From: Halpernia frigidisoli
GTDB lineage: Bacteria > Bacteroidota > Bacteroidia > Flavobacteriales > Weeksellaceae
Length of the DNA stretch: 64,000 bases
Direction: 5' to 3'
NCBI RefSeq assembly: GCF_900113805.1
Contig: NZ_FOQT01000001.1
Coordinates: 620,001-684,000 of the forward strand
Under the pieces are notes generated by a model, which did no database searches, was not told where the DNA came from, and saw nothing but the letters and a program-made list of their open reading frames with translations. Of this stretch, positions 55,034-63,351 are shown in pieces (the first letter of the stretch is position 1; each line of letters begins with the position of its first letter). The position numbers and the translations under genes were made by a program.

Positions 55034-55136
55034 TTAGCTTCTTTTTAAATTTAAATTTTAAAAACTAATGTGCTCTAATGTTCGCTAATTTTCAGCATAA
55101 AAATAATACTAATGTGTTAAAAATGTAATTTCATAT

Positions 55137-55172
55137 TTCAACAACTCAACAACTTAACAACTCAACAACTTC
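55137..55172 (+). repeat. short tandem repeat before guaA
   Basis: Four near-copies of CAACAACT separated by T/C/A, ending 5 bases before the guaA ATG. It forms the whole immediate 5' leader of guaA. Confidence 0.7.
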
Positions 55173-55177
55173 AAACC

Positions 55178-56707
55178 ATGCAAAACGGTATATTAATTTT
55201 AGATTTCGGCTCACAATACAACCAATTGATTGGCAGAAGAATCCGTGAGATGGAAGTTTACTCAGAAATAATTCCTTTCAATACACCATTAGAAGAAATT
55301 TTAGCAAAAAAACCTGCAGGAATAATTCTTTCCGGCGGACCAAGTTCTGTCAATTCTGAAACGGCGAATTTAATTCCCAAAGAATTATTGGAATCTGGTA
55401 TTCCGGTTTTAGGAATTTGCTACGGAATGCAATTGATCACTCATCTTTTAGGAGGAAAAGTATCGCGCGGAACAAAAGGCGAATACGGCAAAGCAGAATT
55501 AGAAATTACGGAAAACTGTGCTTTATTTGAGGGCGTTTCCAACAATTCCGTCGTTTGGATGAGCCATTTTGATGAAGTTGAAACCGTTCCGGAAAATTTT
55601 GAAGTCAACGGAAAATCCGGCGTTATTGCAGCAATCAGTAATTTAGAAAAAAATCTCTACGGAATTCAGTTTCATCCGGAAGTAACGCACACAGAAGAAG
55701 GCGGAAAGATGTTAACCAATTTTGTTTTCAACATTTGTAAAGCTGAGAAAAACTGGTTTTTAACGAATTACATTGAAAAAACAATTGACGAAATTAAAGA
55801 AAAAGTGGGCGATCAAAAAGTCATTCTTGGACTTTCCGGCGGTGTTGATTCTTCTGTTGCAGCAGTTCTAATTCACAGAGCAATTGGTGATCAATTGACC
55901 TGTATTTTTGTTGACACTGGTTTATTAAGAAAAGATGAGGATAAAAAAGTAATGAAAAACTACGGCGATCATTTTAATTTAAACATTAAATTAATCGATG
56001 CTTCCGAACGGTTTTTAACCAATTTAAAAGACATTTCAGATCCTGAACAAAAACGAAAAATTATTGGAAATGAATTTGTTGCCGTTTTCGACGAAGAATC
56101 CCACAAAATTAAAGGTGCAAAATTTTTAGCGCAAGGAACGATTTATCCGGATGTAATTGAAAGTCAGTCGGTAAAAGGACCTTCTGCGGTTATAAAATCG
56201 CATCATAATGTTGGCGGTTTGCCGGAAGAAATGGGCTTTGAATTAGTTGAGCCTTTGCGTGAGTTATTTAAAGATGAAGTAAGAAAAGTAGGCGAGGAAT
56301 TGGGAATTCCGCATCACTTGGTTTATCGTCATCCATTTCCAGGTCCAGGTTTAGGAATCAGAATTTTGGGCGCGGTTGATGAAGAAAAAGTGAAAATCCT
56401 TCAGGAAGCAGACGATATTTTCATAGAAGAATTATACAAACATGACCTTTACGAAAAAGTGTCACAGGCTTTTGTGGTTTTACTTCCAGTGAAATCTGTC
56501 GGCGTAATGGGCGATGAGCGAACTTACGAATACACCGCAGTTGTTCGTTCGGCAAATACAATTGATTTTATGACTGCAACCTGGTCCAGATTGCCTTACG
56601 ATTTTTTAGATTTAATTTCCAGCAGAATTATCAATGAAGTAAAAGGTATCAATAGAGTAGCGTATGATATTTCGAGCAAACCGCCAGCAACTATTGAGTG
56701 GGAATAA
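55178..56707 (+). CDS. guaA: GMP synthase (glutamine-hydrolysing)
   Basis: Converts XMP to GMP with glutamine and ATP. It has 509 residues, normal length. The class I amidotransferase domain has LSGGPSSVNSE, GICYGMQL (nucleophile Cys) and QFHPEVTHTEEG. The ATP-pyrophosphatase domain has the PP-loop LGLSGGVDSSVAAVL. The C-terminal dimerisation domain has RHPFPGPGLGIRILG and ends KPPATIEWE. It is a single gene flanked by dispersed repeats G and D in opposite orientation. Confidence 0.98.
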   Translation: MQNGILILDFGSQYNQLIGRRIREMEVYSEIIPFNTPLEEILAKKPAGIILSGGPSSVNSETANLIPKELLESGIPVLGICYGMQLITHLLGGKVSRGTKGEYGKAELEITENCALFEGVSNNSVVWMSHFDEVETVPENFEVNGKSGVIAAISNLEKNLYGIQFHPEVTHTEEGGKMLTNFVFNICKAEKNWFLTNYIEKTIDEIKEKVGDQKVILGLSGGVDSSVAAVLIHRAIGDQLTCIFVDTGLLRKDEDKKVMKNYGDHFNLNIKLIDASERFLTNLKDISDPEQKRKIIGNEFVAVFDEESHKIKGAKFLAQGTIYPDVIESQSVKGPSAVIKSHHNVGGLPEEMGFELVEPLRELFKDEVRKVGEELGIPHHLVYRHPFPGPGLGIRILGAVDEEKVKILQEADDIFIEELYKHDLYEKVSQAFVVLLPVKSVGVMGDERTYEYTAVVRSANTIDFMTATWSRLPYDFLDLISSRIINEVKGINRVAYDISSKPPATIEWE

Positions 56708-56750
56708 TTACTTTTTGATTTACAAAAAAGCTACAATATATTCAAACTTT

Positions 56751-56872
56751 GCAGCCCGACTTGAGTGGAAATCCTTTTTTTGCATTTATAAAAAAAAGAT
56801 TGGGAACGGAAGGCGGAAATGTCTGCCCAAAAAAATATCAAATTAGCTTTCGAGGTTATTAAATGTCTGCCC
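56751..56872 (+). repeat. dispersed structured repeat, copy D
   Basis: GCAGCCCGACTTGAG, GGAAATCCTTTTTTTGC, short loop, AAAAAAAAGATTGGGAACGG, AAATGTCTGCCC, then a tail ending in a second ATGTCTGCCC. It is nearly identical to copy C over the first 90 bases. It lies downstream of guaA. Confidence 0.85.
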
Positions 56873-56923
56873 GGAAAATAATATTAAAAATTTTAAACGA
56901 GTTAAATTCTATTCAAAAAAATC

Positions 56924-59080
56924 CTAATTTTTTCCGCCGCCGCTTTCTTTTTCTACATCGGTTTTTGTACTTTCTTTTACTTTTTGATTCCCAAAACGTT
57001 TTACAATAGCGATTGAGAAACCGTGGTAATCAACTTCTGTTCTGTTTCTAAAAGTACCGATTGGCGCAAATGTAGTTTGATCAAAACTTAATTTTCTAAA
57101 AGGATTGATGAGTCTTAAAGTGCCTTCTAAGCCTAAATCCTTAAATATTTTCGTTGCCGAAATATTATGAAAAACACTCGGTTTGTTAGAAAAAGAGTTT
57201 CCATTATTTGGTGTGAAAAGCGTAAAAAATGCGTTTACGTTGATATCTTTATTGAATAAATTGGTATAAGAAAAGTTGGAAGAAGCGTTGAAATTTGTGA
57301 AATAATTTTGTCGGTTCAGGTTATTTTTTTGGTTAAAATCGCTTACATCATTATAATCTAAACCAACATTGAGATTGACGTTCAGTTTATTTTTAAAAAA
57401 AGTTTGATTTGTATTAAAATTTAAAGAATAGCGCAAAGATTTTCCATCAAAATTCACAGGCTGAGAAATAGTTTTTCCATCTTCTTTAAGATAAGTATTC
57501 CAAAAATCCTGATTCGTAAAAGAATAATTGGCCGAAAGGAAATATTTTTTAAACAGACCTAATTTTAAACCAATTCTGTCACTTGGATTAGGTTGAATAT
57601 CAATATTTCCGCGATAAAATGTGCCATCATCGCTTGGTAATAAAAACGGATTAAATTCTGAATAATAAGGACGAAACAGATAATGATTATAAGTCGCACT
57701 TAAATTATAATTGTCAGAAAATGAGTATTTTAAAAGTAAATTAGGCAGTAAAACACCGTAAGAATCTGTTCGCGCAATATTACCAACATCTTGTTTTATT
57801 TTAAAATTAATGTATTCGTAACGCAATCCTACGCGGGTCTCAAGTTTTTTGAAATAGGTTTTTGAAAAGTTGATATAAAGCGAATTTAAATTTTCCTGGT
57901 AATGGAAATTATTACTTCGTAATGCATCAAAAACAAAAGCGTTGTTTGATAAATTTAGATAATCGTATGGAATTGCATTATTTCTAAAATCAATTTTCCC
58001 CCCAAATTCCAGCTGGCTTTGATTTTCAGCTTTGCCCAACGGTTGAGAATAATCTGCTTTTAAATAATATTCCCGATTTTCATTATTAGCCAAAATACTA
58101 CTGCCGGTCGGGATTGGGCTATCACTGTTCGTCAAAATACGGTTGTTTGTATCCACAGTAGAATCGTAATTAAAACCTAAATTTAGATCTAAGATTTTAT
58201 TTTTTTCTTTATCATAATATTTATAGAAAAGGTTATTGCCAAGATTGCGATTGAAGCCTTCTAAATTTTGATTTTGAATATAAGAACTTTGTAAAATATT
58301 ATTTAATGTCGTATTTCCCAAAGCATTGGAGAAGGCATTTCGGTTGTATTGCGAAAATTCAACAATTAAACCAACCGTGTTTTTATCATTTAATTCCAAT
58401 TCTGAAGAAGAAGAAAAAGATGGCGATTTTCCTCTCTCTTCACCTTCTGTCAAAATTTTAGTCAGTAAATTAGTATCATAAAAAAAATTCTCATTTTCGT
58501 TTTTAGAAATCCTCGTATTGTCGCCATAACTACCACTAAAAGATTGGGTAAAATTTGACTTATGGTAATTAATATTTAAATTCGAGTACTGAGAATTTTT
58601 GGCATTTTGGGTATTGTTTGCTGTAAAACTTCCCTTAAAACCTTCATTCGTTAATTTTTTTAAAACAATATTTATCACTTCGCCCGTAGTTTCATACTTC
58701 GCCGAGGGACTTGTGATAACTTCAATTTTCATGAGATTTTCCGCTGGAATGGTTTTTAAATATTCCTTTAAATCTTTTCCTGTAAAGATGGATTTTCTAT
58801 CGTTTATGTAAACCGTCACATTTTCACCTTCCGCTTTCATCACATCATTATTATCAATACTAACGAGTGGAGTCATCTGAAGAATTTCCCAGGACGTATT
58901 TCCCGCCAAAATTGAACTGTTCGCCACATTAAAAATCGTTCGGTCTGCCTTGCTTTCCACAGTTGCTTTTTTGGCAATTATCGTAACCGCTTCAATTTCT
59001 TTCGATTTGACAGTATCTTTGGTTTGAGCCACAAATAAGGTTCCCAACAGCATTCCCAAACCGGAAAAGAGTAATTTCAT
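56924..59080 (-). CDS. outer-membrane beta-barrel receptor (TonB-dependent receptor-like)
   Basis: A 718-residue outer-membrane protein. The ATG at 59080 is chosen over one 36 bases upstream because it opens a clean signal peptide (MKLLFSGLGMLLGTLFVAQ). It has a plug-like domain (about 25-135: SKEIEAVTIIAKKATVESKADRTIFNV, YINDRKSIFTGKDLKEYL, IEVITSPSAKYETTGEVINIVLKK) followed by a long barrel. There is no N-terminal carboxypeptidase-like domain. This is the Bacteroidota outer-membrane beta-barrel family often annotated only as TonB-dependent receptor; substrate unknown. The C-terminal tail is charged (KESTKTDVEKESGGGKN). Single gene. Confidence 0.88.
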   Translation of the reverse strand: MKLLFSGLGMLLGTLFVAQTKDTVKSKEIEAVTIIAKKATVESKADRTIFNVANSSILAGNTSWEILQMTPLVSIDNNDVMKAEGENVTVYINDRKSIFTGKDLKEYLKTIPAENLMKIEVITSPSAKYETTGEVINIVLKKLTNEGFKGSFTANNTQNAKNSQYSNLNINYHKSNFTQSFSGSYGDNTRISKNENENFFYDTNLLTKILTEGEERGKSPSFSSSSELELNDKNTVGLIVEFSQYNRNAFSNALGNTTLNNILQSSYIQNQNLEGFNRNLGNNLFYKYYDKEKNKILDLNLGFNYDSTVDTNNRILTNSDSPIPTGSSILANNENREYYLKADYSQPLGKAENQSQLEFGGKIDFRNNAIPYDYLNLSNNAFVFDALRSNNFHYQENLNSLYINFSKTYFKKLETRVGLRYEYINFKIKQDVGNIARTDSYGVLLPNLLLKYSFSDNYNLSATYNHYLFRPYYSEFNPFLLPSDDGTFYRGNIDIQPNPSDRIGLKLGLFKKYFLSANYSFTNQDFWNTYLKEDGKTISQPVNFDGKSLRYSLNFNTNQTFFKNKLNVNLNVGLDYNDVSDFNQKNNLNRQNYFTNFNASSNFSYTNLFNKDINVNAFFTLFTPNNGNSFSNKPSVFHNISATKIFKDLGLEGTLRLINPFRKLSFDQTTFAPIGTFRNRTEVDYHGFSIAIVKRFGNQKVKESTKTDVEKESGGGKN

Positions 59081-59177
59081 GTAATTGTTTTCTATTAGAC
59101 AATCAAAAAGAAACAAACGTTACATCTAAAAATTGAATTTTTTACAAACATTTGATTTTGAAATATCTAAATTTCCT

Positions 59178-59185
59178 TAATTTTG
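59178..59185 (+). promoter_or_regulatory. promoter -7 element of the UbiB-like gene
   Basis: TAATTTTG, match to TAnnTTTG. The predicted start lies only about 13 bases before the TTG start codon at 59205, supporting that start. Confidence 0.55.
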
Positions 59186-59204
59186 TTTTTAAACTTTTAC
59201 AATT

Positions 59205-60842
59205 TTGCTTCAAAACTCACAATTAAAACTAAAACGAACTGCCACTTTAATTTCTATCCTCTCAAAGTATGGGTTTAAAGATGTTTTAGCGAGAATGAAT
59301 GTTCAAAATAATGAACAAATCGTTCCCGATGAAGTTTTTAATAAATCCGTTTACGTTCGTATCAGAATGGCTTTGGAAGAATTGGGACCAACTTTTGTGA
59401 AGTTCGGACAGGCTTTCGCAGGTCGGGAAGATTTGTTGCCTGCAGAATTAATTGCTGAACTTCAAAAATTACAGGATAATGTAAATCTCGATGATCTCGA
59501 TTTAGAAACTGTTTTAACAGAAAATCTTGGTGAAAATTATCAGGATTATTTTTCAGAGATTTCTCATCAACCTTTGGCATCGGCTTCTATCGCGCAGGTT
59601 TATTTAGCTAAATTAATTTCTGGCGAAAAAGTGGTGCTAAAAGTAAAGCGTCCAAAAATTGACAAAATGATCAAAGGTGATTTGCTTTTGATGAAAGATT
59701 TGGTTAAAGTTTTAAACCAGTATTTTGAATTTGCCGAGAATTTAAATTTAGAACAAGGTATCAATACTTTTGAAAAATCTCTCTTGCAGGAATTATCTTT
59801 CGTTAATGAACGTGAAAACATCGAACGTTTTGCGAAAAACTTCAAAGATGATTCCCGCACAATTGTTCCCAAAGTTTATCCAAATTTATCCAATAACGAT
59901 GTGCTTTGTCTGGAATTTATTGATGGCTTTAAGATCACAGATTTTGCCTCAATTGAGAAAAATAATTTAAGCGCCTCAAAATTAGCGGAAGAATGTTTAC
60001 AACTTTTTTTAGCACAAATTTTAGAACATGGATTTTTCCACGCTGATCCGCACGCAGGAAACATTTTGGTAACAAAAGAAGGTAAAATTATTTTCATCGA
60101 TTTTGGTGCAACTGGAACTATTTTTCCATCTGACAGAGCATTTTTAGAAGATTTAATTATAAATTTAATTCTAAAAAATGTAGATCAACTCGTTGTTAAT
60201 TTAAAGAAAGTCGCCATAAAATTTGAGATTAAAGACGAGAAAAAATTAAAAGATCAAATTTTAGAAATTTTAAATTTGGTTGATTCCAATTCTTTAAAAG
60301 ATCTTAAATTGGAAATTTTAATAGAAAAATTCCAATCAATTTTATTTGAAAATAAGATCATCATGCCCGATTATTTTATTTTACTTTTTAAAGGTGTTAC
60401 TTTAATTGAAGGCGTTGGAAGACTTTTAAATCCCGAGATGGACGTTATCAAAAGTGCGCAACCTTACATTTCAAAAATAATGTTGCAGCGTTTGGATCCA
60501 AAATATTTATTTGAGAAAGGACTTCAGAAACTAACAGAATTTCAAAATAATCTGCAAAATATTCCGGTTGAATTTCGAAGTGTTTTATCCAATTTAAATG
60601 AAGGAAATCTGACTTTTAAAACAAAAAGCGAAGAATTAAAAACCACCAATTTAATTATTAAACAAAGTGTGATTAATGTCGTTTTGGCTTTTGTTTTAGG
60701 AACAAATATTATTGCAACAGCACTAATCTTAACTTCAAATTTAAAACCTGTCCTTTTCGGAATGCCACTTTTGGCAGTTTTAGGATTTCTATTTTCTGCA
60801 ATTTTAGGATTTATTTTAACTTTAAGATTATTAAAAAGATAA
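59205..60842 (+). CDS. UbiB/AarF/ABC1 family atypical kinase
   Basis: Member of the ABC1 (UbiB, COQ8) family of atypical kinase/ATPases linked to quinone synthesis or membrane lipid homeostasis. It has 545 residues from a TTG start; the next Met is at 31, too close to the core. The family KxGQ motif is KFGQ at 66-69; the AQVYLAKL, HADPHAGNIL and IDFGATG segments provide the nucleotide site. Two C-terminal membrane helices (VINVVLAFVLGTNIIATALI and the final LLAVLGFLFSAILGFIL) anchor it. This organism would use menaquinone, so the exact role is inferred. Single gene. Confidence 0.9.
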   Translation: MLQNSQLKLKRTATLISILSKYGFKDVLARMNVQNNEQIVPDEVFNKSVYVRIRMALEELGPTFVKFGQAFAGREDLLPAELIAELQKLQDNVNLDDLDLETVLTENLGENYQDYFSEISHQPLASASIAQVYLAKLISGEKVVLKVKRPKIDKMIKGDLLLMKDLVKVLNQYFEFAENLNLEQGINTFEKSLLQELSFVNERENIERFAKNFKDDSRTIVPKVYPNLSNNDVLCLEFIDGFKITDFASIEKNNLSASKLAEECLQLFLAQILEHGFFHADPHAGNILVTKEGKIIFIDFGATGTIFPSDRAFLEDLIINLILKNVDQLVVNLKKVAIKFEIKDEKKLKDQILEILNLVDSNSLKDLKLEILIEKFQSILFENKIIMPDYFILLFKGVTLIEGVGRLLNPEMDVIKSAQPYISKIMLQRLDPKYLFEKGLQKLTEFQNNLQNIPVEFRSVLSNLNEGNLTFKTKSEELKTTNLIIKQSVINVVLAFVLGTNIIATALILTSNLKPVLFGMPLLAVLGFLFSAILGFILTLRLLKR

Positions 60843-60864
60843 AGATTAAACGCTATAATTTTTT

Positions 60865-60960
60865 AAAAATTTCTCTCGCAGATTTTGCAGATGACGCAGA
60901 TTTTTCTCATTTAATCTGGAATTTTAATCTGCTTAATCTGGCAAATCCGCGTGAAATTTT
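60865..60960. repeat. long imperfect inverted repeat with CGCAGATT units
   Basis: The left arm AAAATTTCTCTCGCAGATTT continues TGCAGATGACGCAGATT. The right arm (60926-60960) read in reverse is AAAATTTCACGCGGATTTGC followed by CAGATTAAGCAGATT. The arms are about 35 bases with several mismatches. From memory, CGCAGATT-type repeats are common between genes in Bacteroidota. The rest of the gap to 61089 holds a CTTTGTGACTTTGTGGTAAAAA segment and no ORF. Confidence 0.65.
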
Positions 60961-61089
60961 AATAATAAAAACTTCCAAGGCTTAGTGTCTTTTTAGCCGT
61001 GATAAAATCCACTTAAAAATGAATTCTTTGTGACTTTGTGGTAAAAACTTCAGAGTTAAATCAAGAGTTTTTTTTCCACTTCCTTTGCT

Positions 61090-61097
61090 TATCTTTG
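61090..61097 (+). promoter_or_regulatory. promoter -7 element abutting the DEAD-box gene
   Basis: TATCTTTG, exact match to TAnnTTTG, followed by CAAA and then the ATG at 61102. Transcription should start at or within a few bases of the start codon, giving a leaderless message. Confidence 0.6.
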
Positions 61098-61101
61098 CAA
61101 A

Positions 61102-62448
61102 ATGGAAATAAAGACGTTTGCAGATTTTGATTTGCCTGTAAAAGTGTTAGATGTTTTAGCAGATGACAACTTGTTTGAACCGACACCGATTCAGAAAAAA
61201 AGTTTTAGCCACATTCTTTCCGGCAGAGATGTGATGGGAATTGCCCAAACAGGAACTGGTAAAACTTTGGCGTATTTACTTCCCGTTTTAAAACAATGGA
61301 AATACAACAAAGCCGGAAATCCAACGGTTTTGGTTTTGGTTCCAACACGTGAATTAGTCGTTCAGGTGGCAGGAATTTTAGAAAATTTAGCGCAAAATCT
61401 TACAGCAAGAGTTATCGGAATTTACGGTGGTAAAAATATTAATACCCAAAAATTATTATTTAAAGATGGTTGTGATATTTTAGTTGGAACGCCAGGAAGA
61501 GTAATGGATCTGGCGATTGACAATGCTATTTCTTTGCGTGAAGTGAAGCAATTAGTAGTTGATGAATTTGATGAAATGTTGAATTTAGGTTTCCGTCCGC
61601 AACTCACGCACATTTTCGAAATGATGAAAGAAAAAAGACAAAATATTCTTTTTTCTGCGACAATGACAGAAAATGTAGATGCAATGTTGGCTGAATATTT
61701 CCGTAATCCGATCGAACTTTCTTTGGCAAAATCCGGAACACCATTAGAAAAAATTGAACAGATTGCTTACAAAGTTCAAAATTTTAATACTAAAATAAAT
61801 CTTTTAGAAAATTTATTACAGACCAATTCAGATTTATCTAAAATTCTGATTTTCTGTAATAATAAGAAACATGCCGATTATCTTTTTACCAAAATTGATG
61901 AAGTTTTCCCTGGCGAATTTGATGTTATTCACTCAAATAAATCTCAGAATTACCGTTTGCGAGCGATGAGAAATTTTGAAAGTGAAGATCTTCGTGGAAT
62001 TATCACCACTGACATTATGGCGCGTGGACTTGATATTTCAAATATTACACACGTTATTAATTTTGAAATTCCGGAAATCCCTGAACAATATATTCACAGA
62101 ATCGGTCGAACCGGTCGTGCTGAAAAAGACGGAATTGCATTTTCTTTTGTAACGCCGGATGAAGAAGCGAGAATTTTAGAAATTGAAGTTTTGATGAATA
62201 AAGAACTTCAAAATTCTGACGTTCCTGAAAATGTTGTCTTTAATCCTGTAAAAATTGCGTCTGAACAAGAAGAAGTTTTTATGAAAGACATCGCACCGGT
62301 AAAAATGTACGAAGGCGGTGGCGCATTTCACGAAAGAAAAGAGAAAAACAAAAAAATCAATCTTGGCGGACCAACAAAAAGAAATCCACCAAAAACGAAA
62401 CCTTCAAATCGTGGTCAGGCAAAAGCGAAAGCGAAAAAGAAAAAATAA
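61102..62448 (+). CDS. DEAD-box ATP-dependent RNA helicase
   Basis: RNA helicase of 448 residues. Motifs in order: Q motif FEPTPIQ (25-31), Walker A AQTGTGKT (48-55), PTREL (81-85), DEFD at 154-157 in place of DEAD, SAT (185-187), and HRIGRTGR in the second RecA domain. The C-terminal 60 residues are basic (KRNPPKTKPSNRGQAKAKAKKKK) and probably bind RNA. A role in ribosome assembly or RNA turnover is likely but not specific. The promoter element almost touches the start codon. Confidence 0.94.
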   Translation: MEIKTFADFDLPVKVLDVLADDNLFEPTPIQKKSFSHILSGRDVMGIAQTGTGKTLAYLLPVLKQWKYNKAGNPTVLVLVPTRELVVQVAGILENLAQNLTARVIGIYGGKNINTQKLLFKDGCDILVGTPGRVMDLAIDNAISLREVKQLVVDEFDEMLNLGFRPQLTHIFEMMKEKRQNILFSATMTENVDAMLAEYFRNPIELSLAKSGTPLEKIEQIAYKVQNFNTKINLLENLLQTNSDLSKILIFCNNKKHADYLFTKIDEVFPGEFDVIHSNKSQNYRLRAMRNFESEDLRGIITTDIMARGLDISNITHVINFEIPEIPEQYIHRIGRTGRAEKDGIAFSFVTPDEEARILEIEVLMNKELQNSDVPENVVFNPVKIASEQEEVFMKDIAPVKMYEGGGAFHERKEKNKKINLGGPTKRNPPKTKPSNRGQAKAKAKKKK

Positions 62449-62464
62449 ATTGAAAAAATTAGAA

Positions 62465-63118
62465 TTATTTTAAATATGGCTCAATTTTCTTTGCCCATAA
62501 TTTATAGCCTTCCGATTTCATATGTAGCATATCTTCCAAAAAAAGTTCCTTTCGAACTTTTCCATTTGAATCAGTCATCGCATTTGTAATATCAATATAC
62601 TTAGAATTTTTTTCTTTGTTTAAAAAATTTTTTATTAATGCATTAGTTTTAAGCATTTTATTCCAGTACTTTGTGCGACTTGGCGAGTTTTTAATGGAAA
62701 CAAAATCCACTTCAATTTTAGGATAATATTGTCTTATTTTTTTATAAAAGTTTTTAAATCTATTGAATACTTCAGTTGAAGTTACATTTTCGTCTGCTGC
62801 AAAATCATTTTCACCGCAATAGATCAGAATTTGTTTTGGATCGTAAGGTTTTACTAAATCATCTGCAAAATAATTTAAATCAAGTAGAGTAGAACCACCG
62901 AAACCACGGTTAATAATCGTTTTCGTTGGAAAATAATCTGACACATTCGTCCATTTCCTGAAAGAAGAACTTCCTATTAGAAGTATGGCATTTTTTGGCG
63001 GCGGATTTTGCGCATCTAAAGTTTTAAAATTTTGAATTTCATCTGTAAAAGCATGTTTTTCCTGAGCGTTATATATAATTGAACTCAAAAGTAAAAATAA
63101 AAATATCAGTTTTTTCAT
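62465..63118 (-). CDS. exported SGNH/GDSL-type hydrolase
   Basis: Esterase-like enzyme of 217 residues with signal peptide MKKLIFLFLLLSSIIYNAQ. The blocks of the SGNH fold are present: block I IGSSSF with Ser51 as likely nucleophile (Ser replaces the usual Asp before it), block II NRGFGGSTLLD (Gly), block III YCGENDF (Asn) and block V DMLHMKSEGY (Asp and His). It is probably periplasmic and deacylates lipids or glycans; the substrate is unknown. It ends convergent to the helicase gene. Confidence 0.9.
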   Translation of the reverse strand: MKKLIFLFLLLSSIIYNAQEKHAFTDEIQNFKTLDAQNPPPKNAILLIGSSSFRKWTNVSDYFPTKTIINRGFGGSTLLDLNYFADDLVKPYDPKQILIYCGENDFAADENVTSTEVFNRFKNFYKKIRQYYPKIEVDFVSIKNSPSRTKYWNKMLKTNALIKNFLNKEKNSKYIDITNAMTDSNGKVRKELFLEDMLHMKSEGYKLWAKKIEPYLK

Positions 63119-63147
63119 TATAAATTTAATTAAGATATAAACTTAAC

Positions 63148-63187
63148 AAAAAAAAATCAACCTGAAAATTCCTCTCAGGCTGATTTT
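63148..63187 (-). terminator. terminator downstream of the VIT gene and small ORF
   Basis: AAAATCA, bulge, CCTGA and TCAGG, bulge, TGATTTT form a long stem, with an A run on the plus strand that gives T on the minus strand. Confidence 0.8.
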
Positions 63188-63206
63188 AAAATTATAAAAA
63201 ACGAGA

Positions 63207-63278
63207 TTAACAACTCATTTTTACAATTTTCTTTGCATTTTCTGGTGTCTGATTTTTGTGTTCGCCAACGCCATCCAT
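63207..63278 (-). CDS. possible 23-residue protein behind the VIT gene
   Basis: ATG to TAA on the minus strand, MDGVGEHKNQTPENAKKIVK then MSC. It lies 73 bases after the VIT-family stop and 20 bases before a terminator, so it would be on the same transcript. It is polar and ends in Cys. No family is recognised. The call rests only on position and open frame. Confidence 0.35.
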   Translation of the reverse strand: MDGVGEHKNQTPENAKKIVKMSC

Positions 63279-63351
63279 TTTTTTTCAATAAAAGAATTTT
63301 TAATTTGATCAAAAATTAACTGTAATATTTAAATTTAGAAATATAATTTGT

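Noticed and set aside
55137-55172. Possible CRISPR-like direct repeats before guaA
   Set aside because: Units are only about 8 bases with no spacers and no cas genes nearby; it is a simple tandem repeat.
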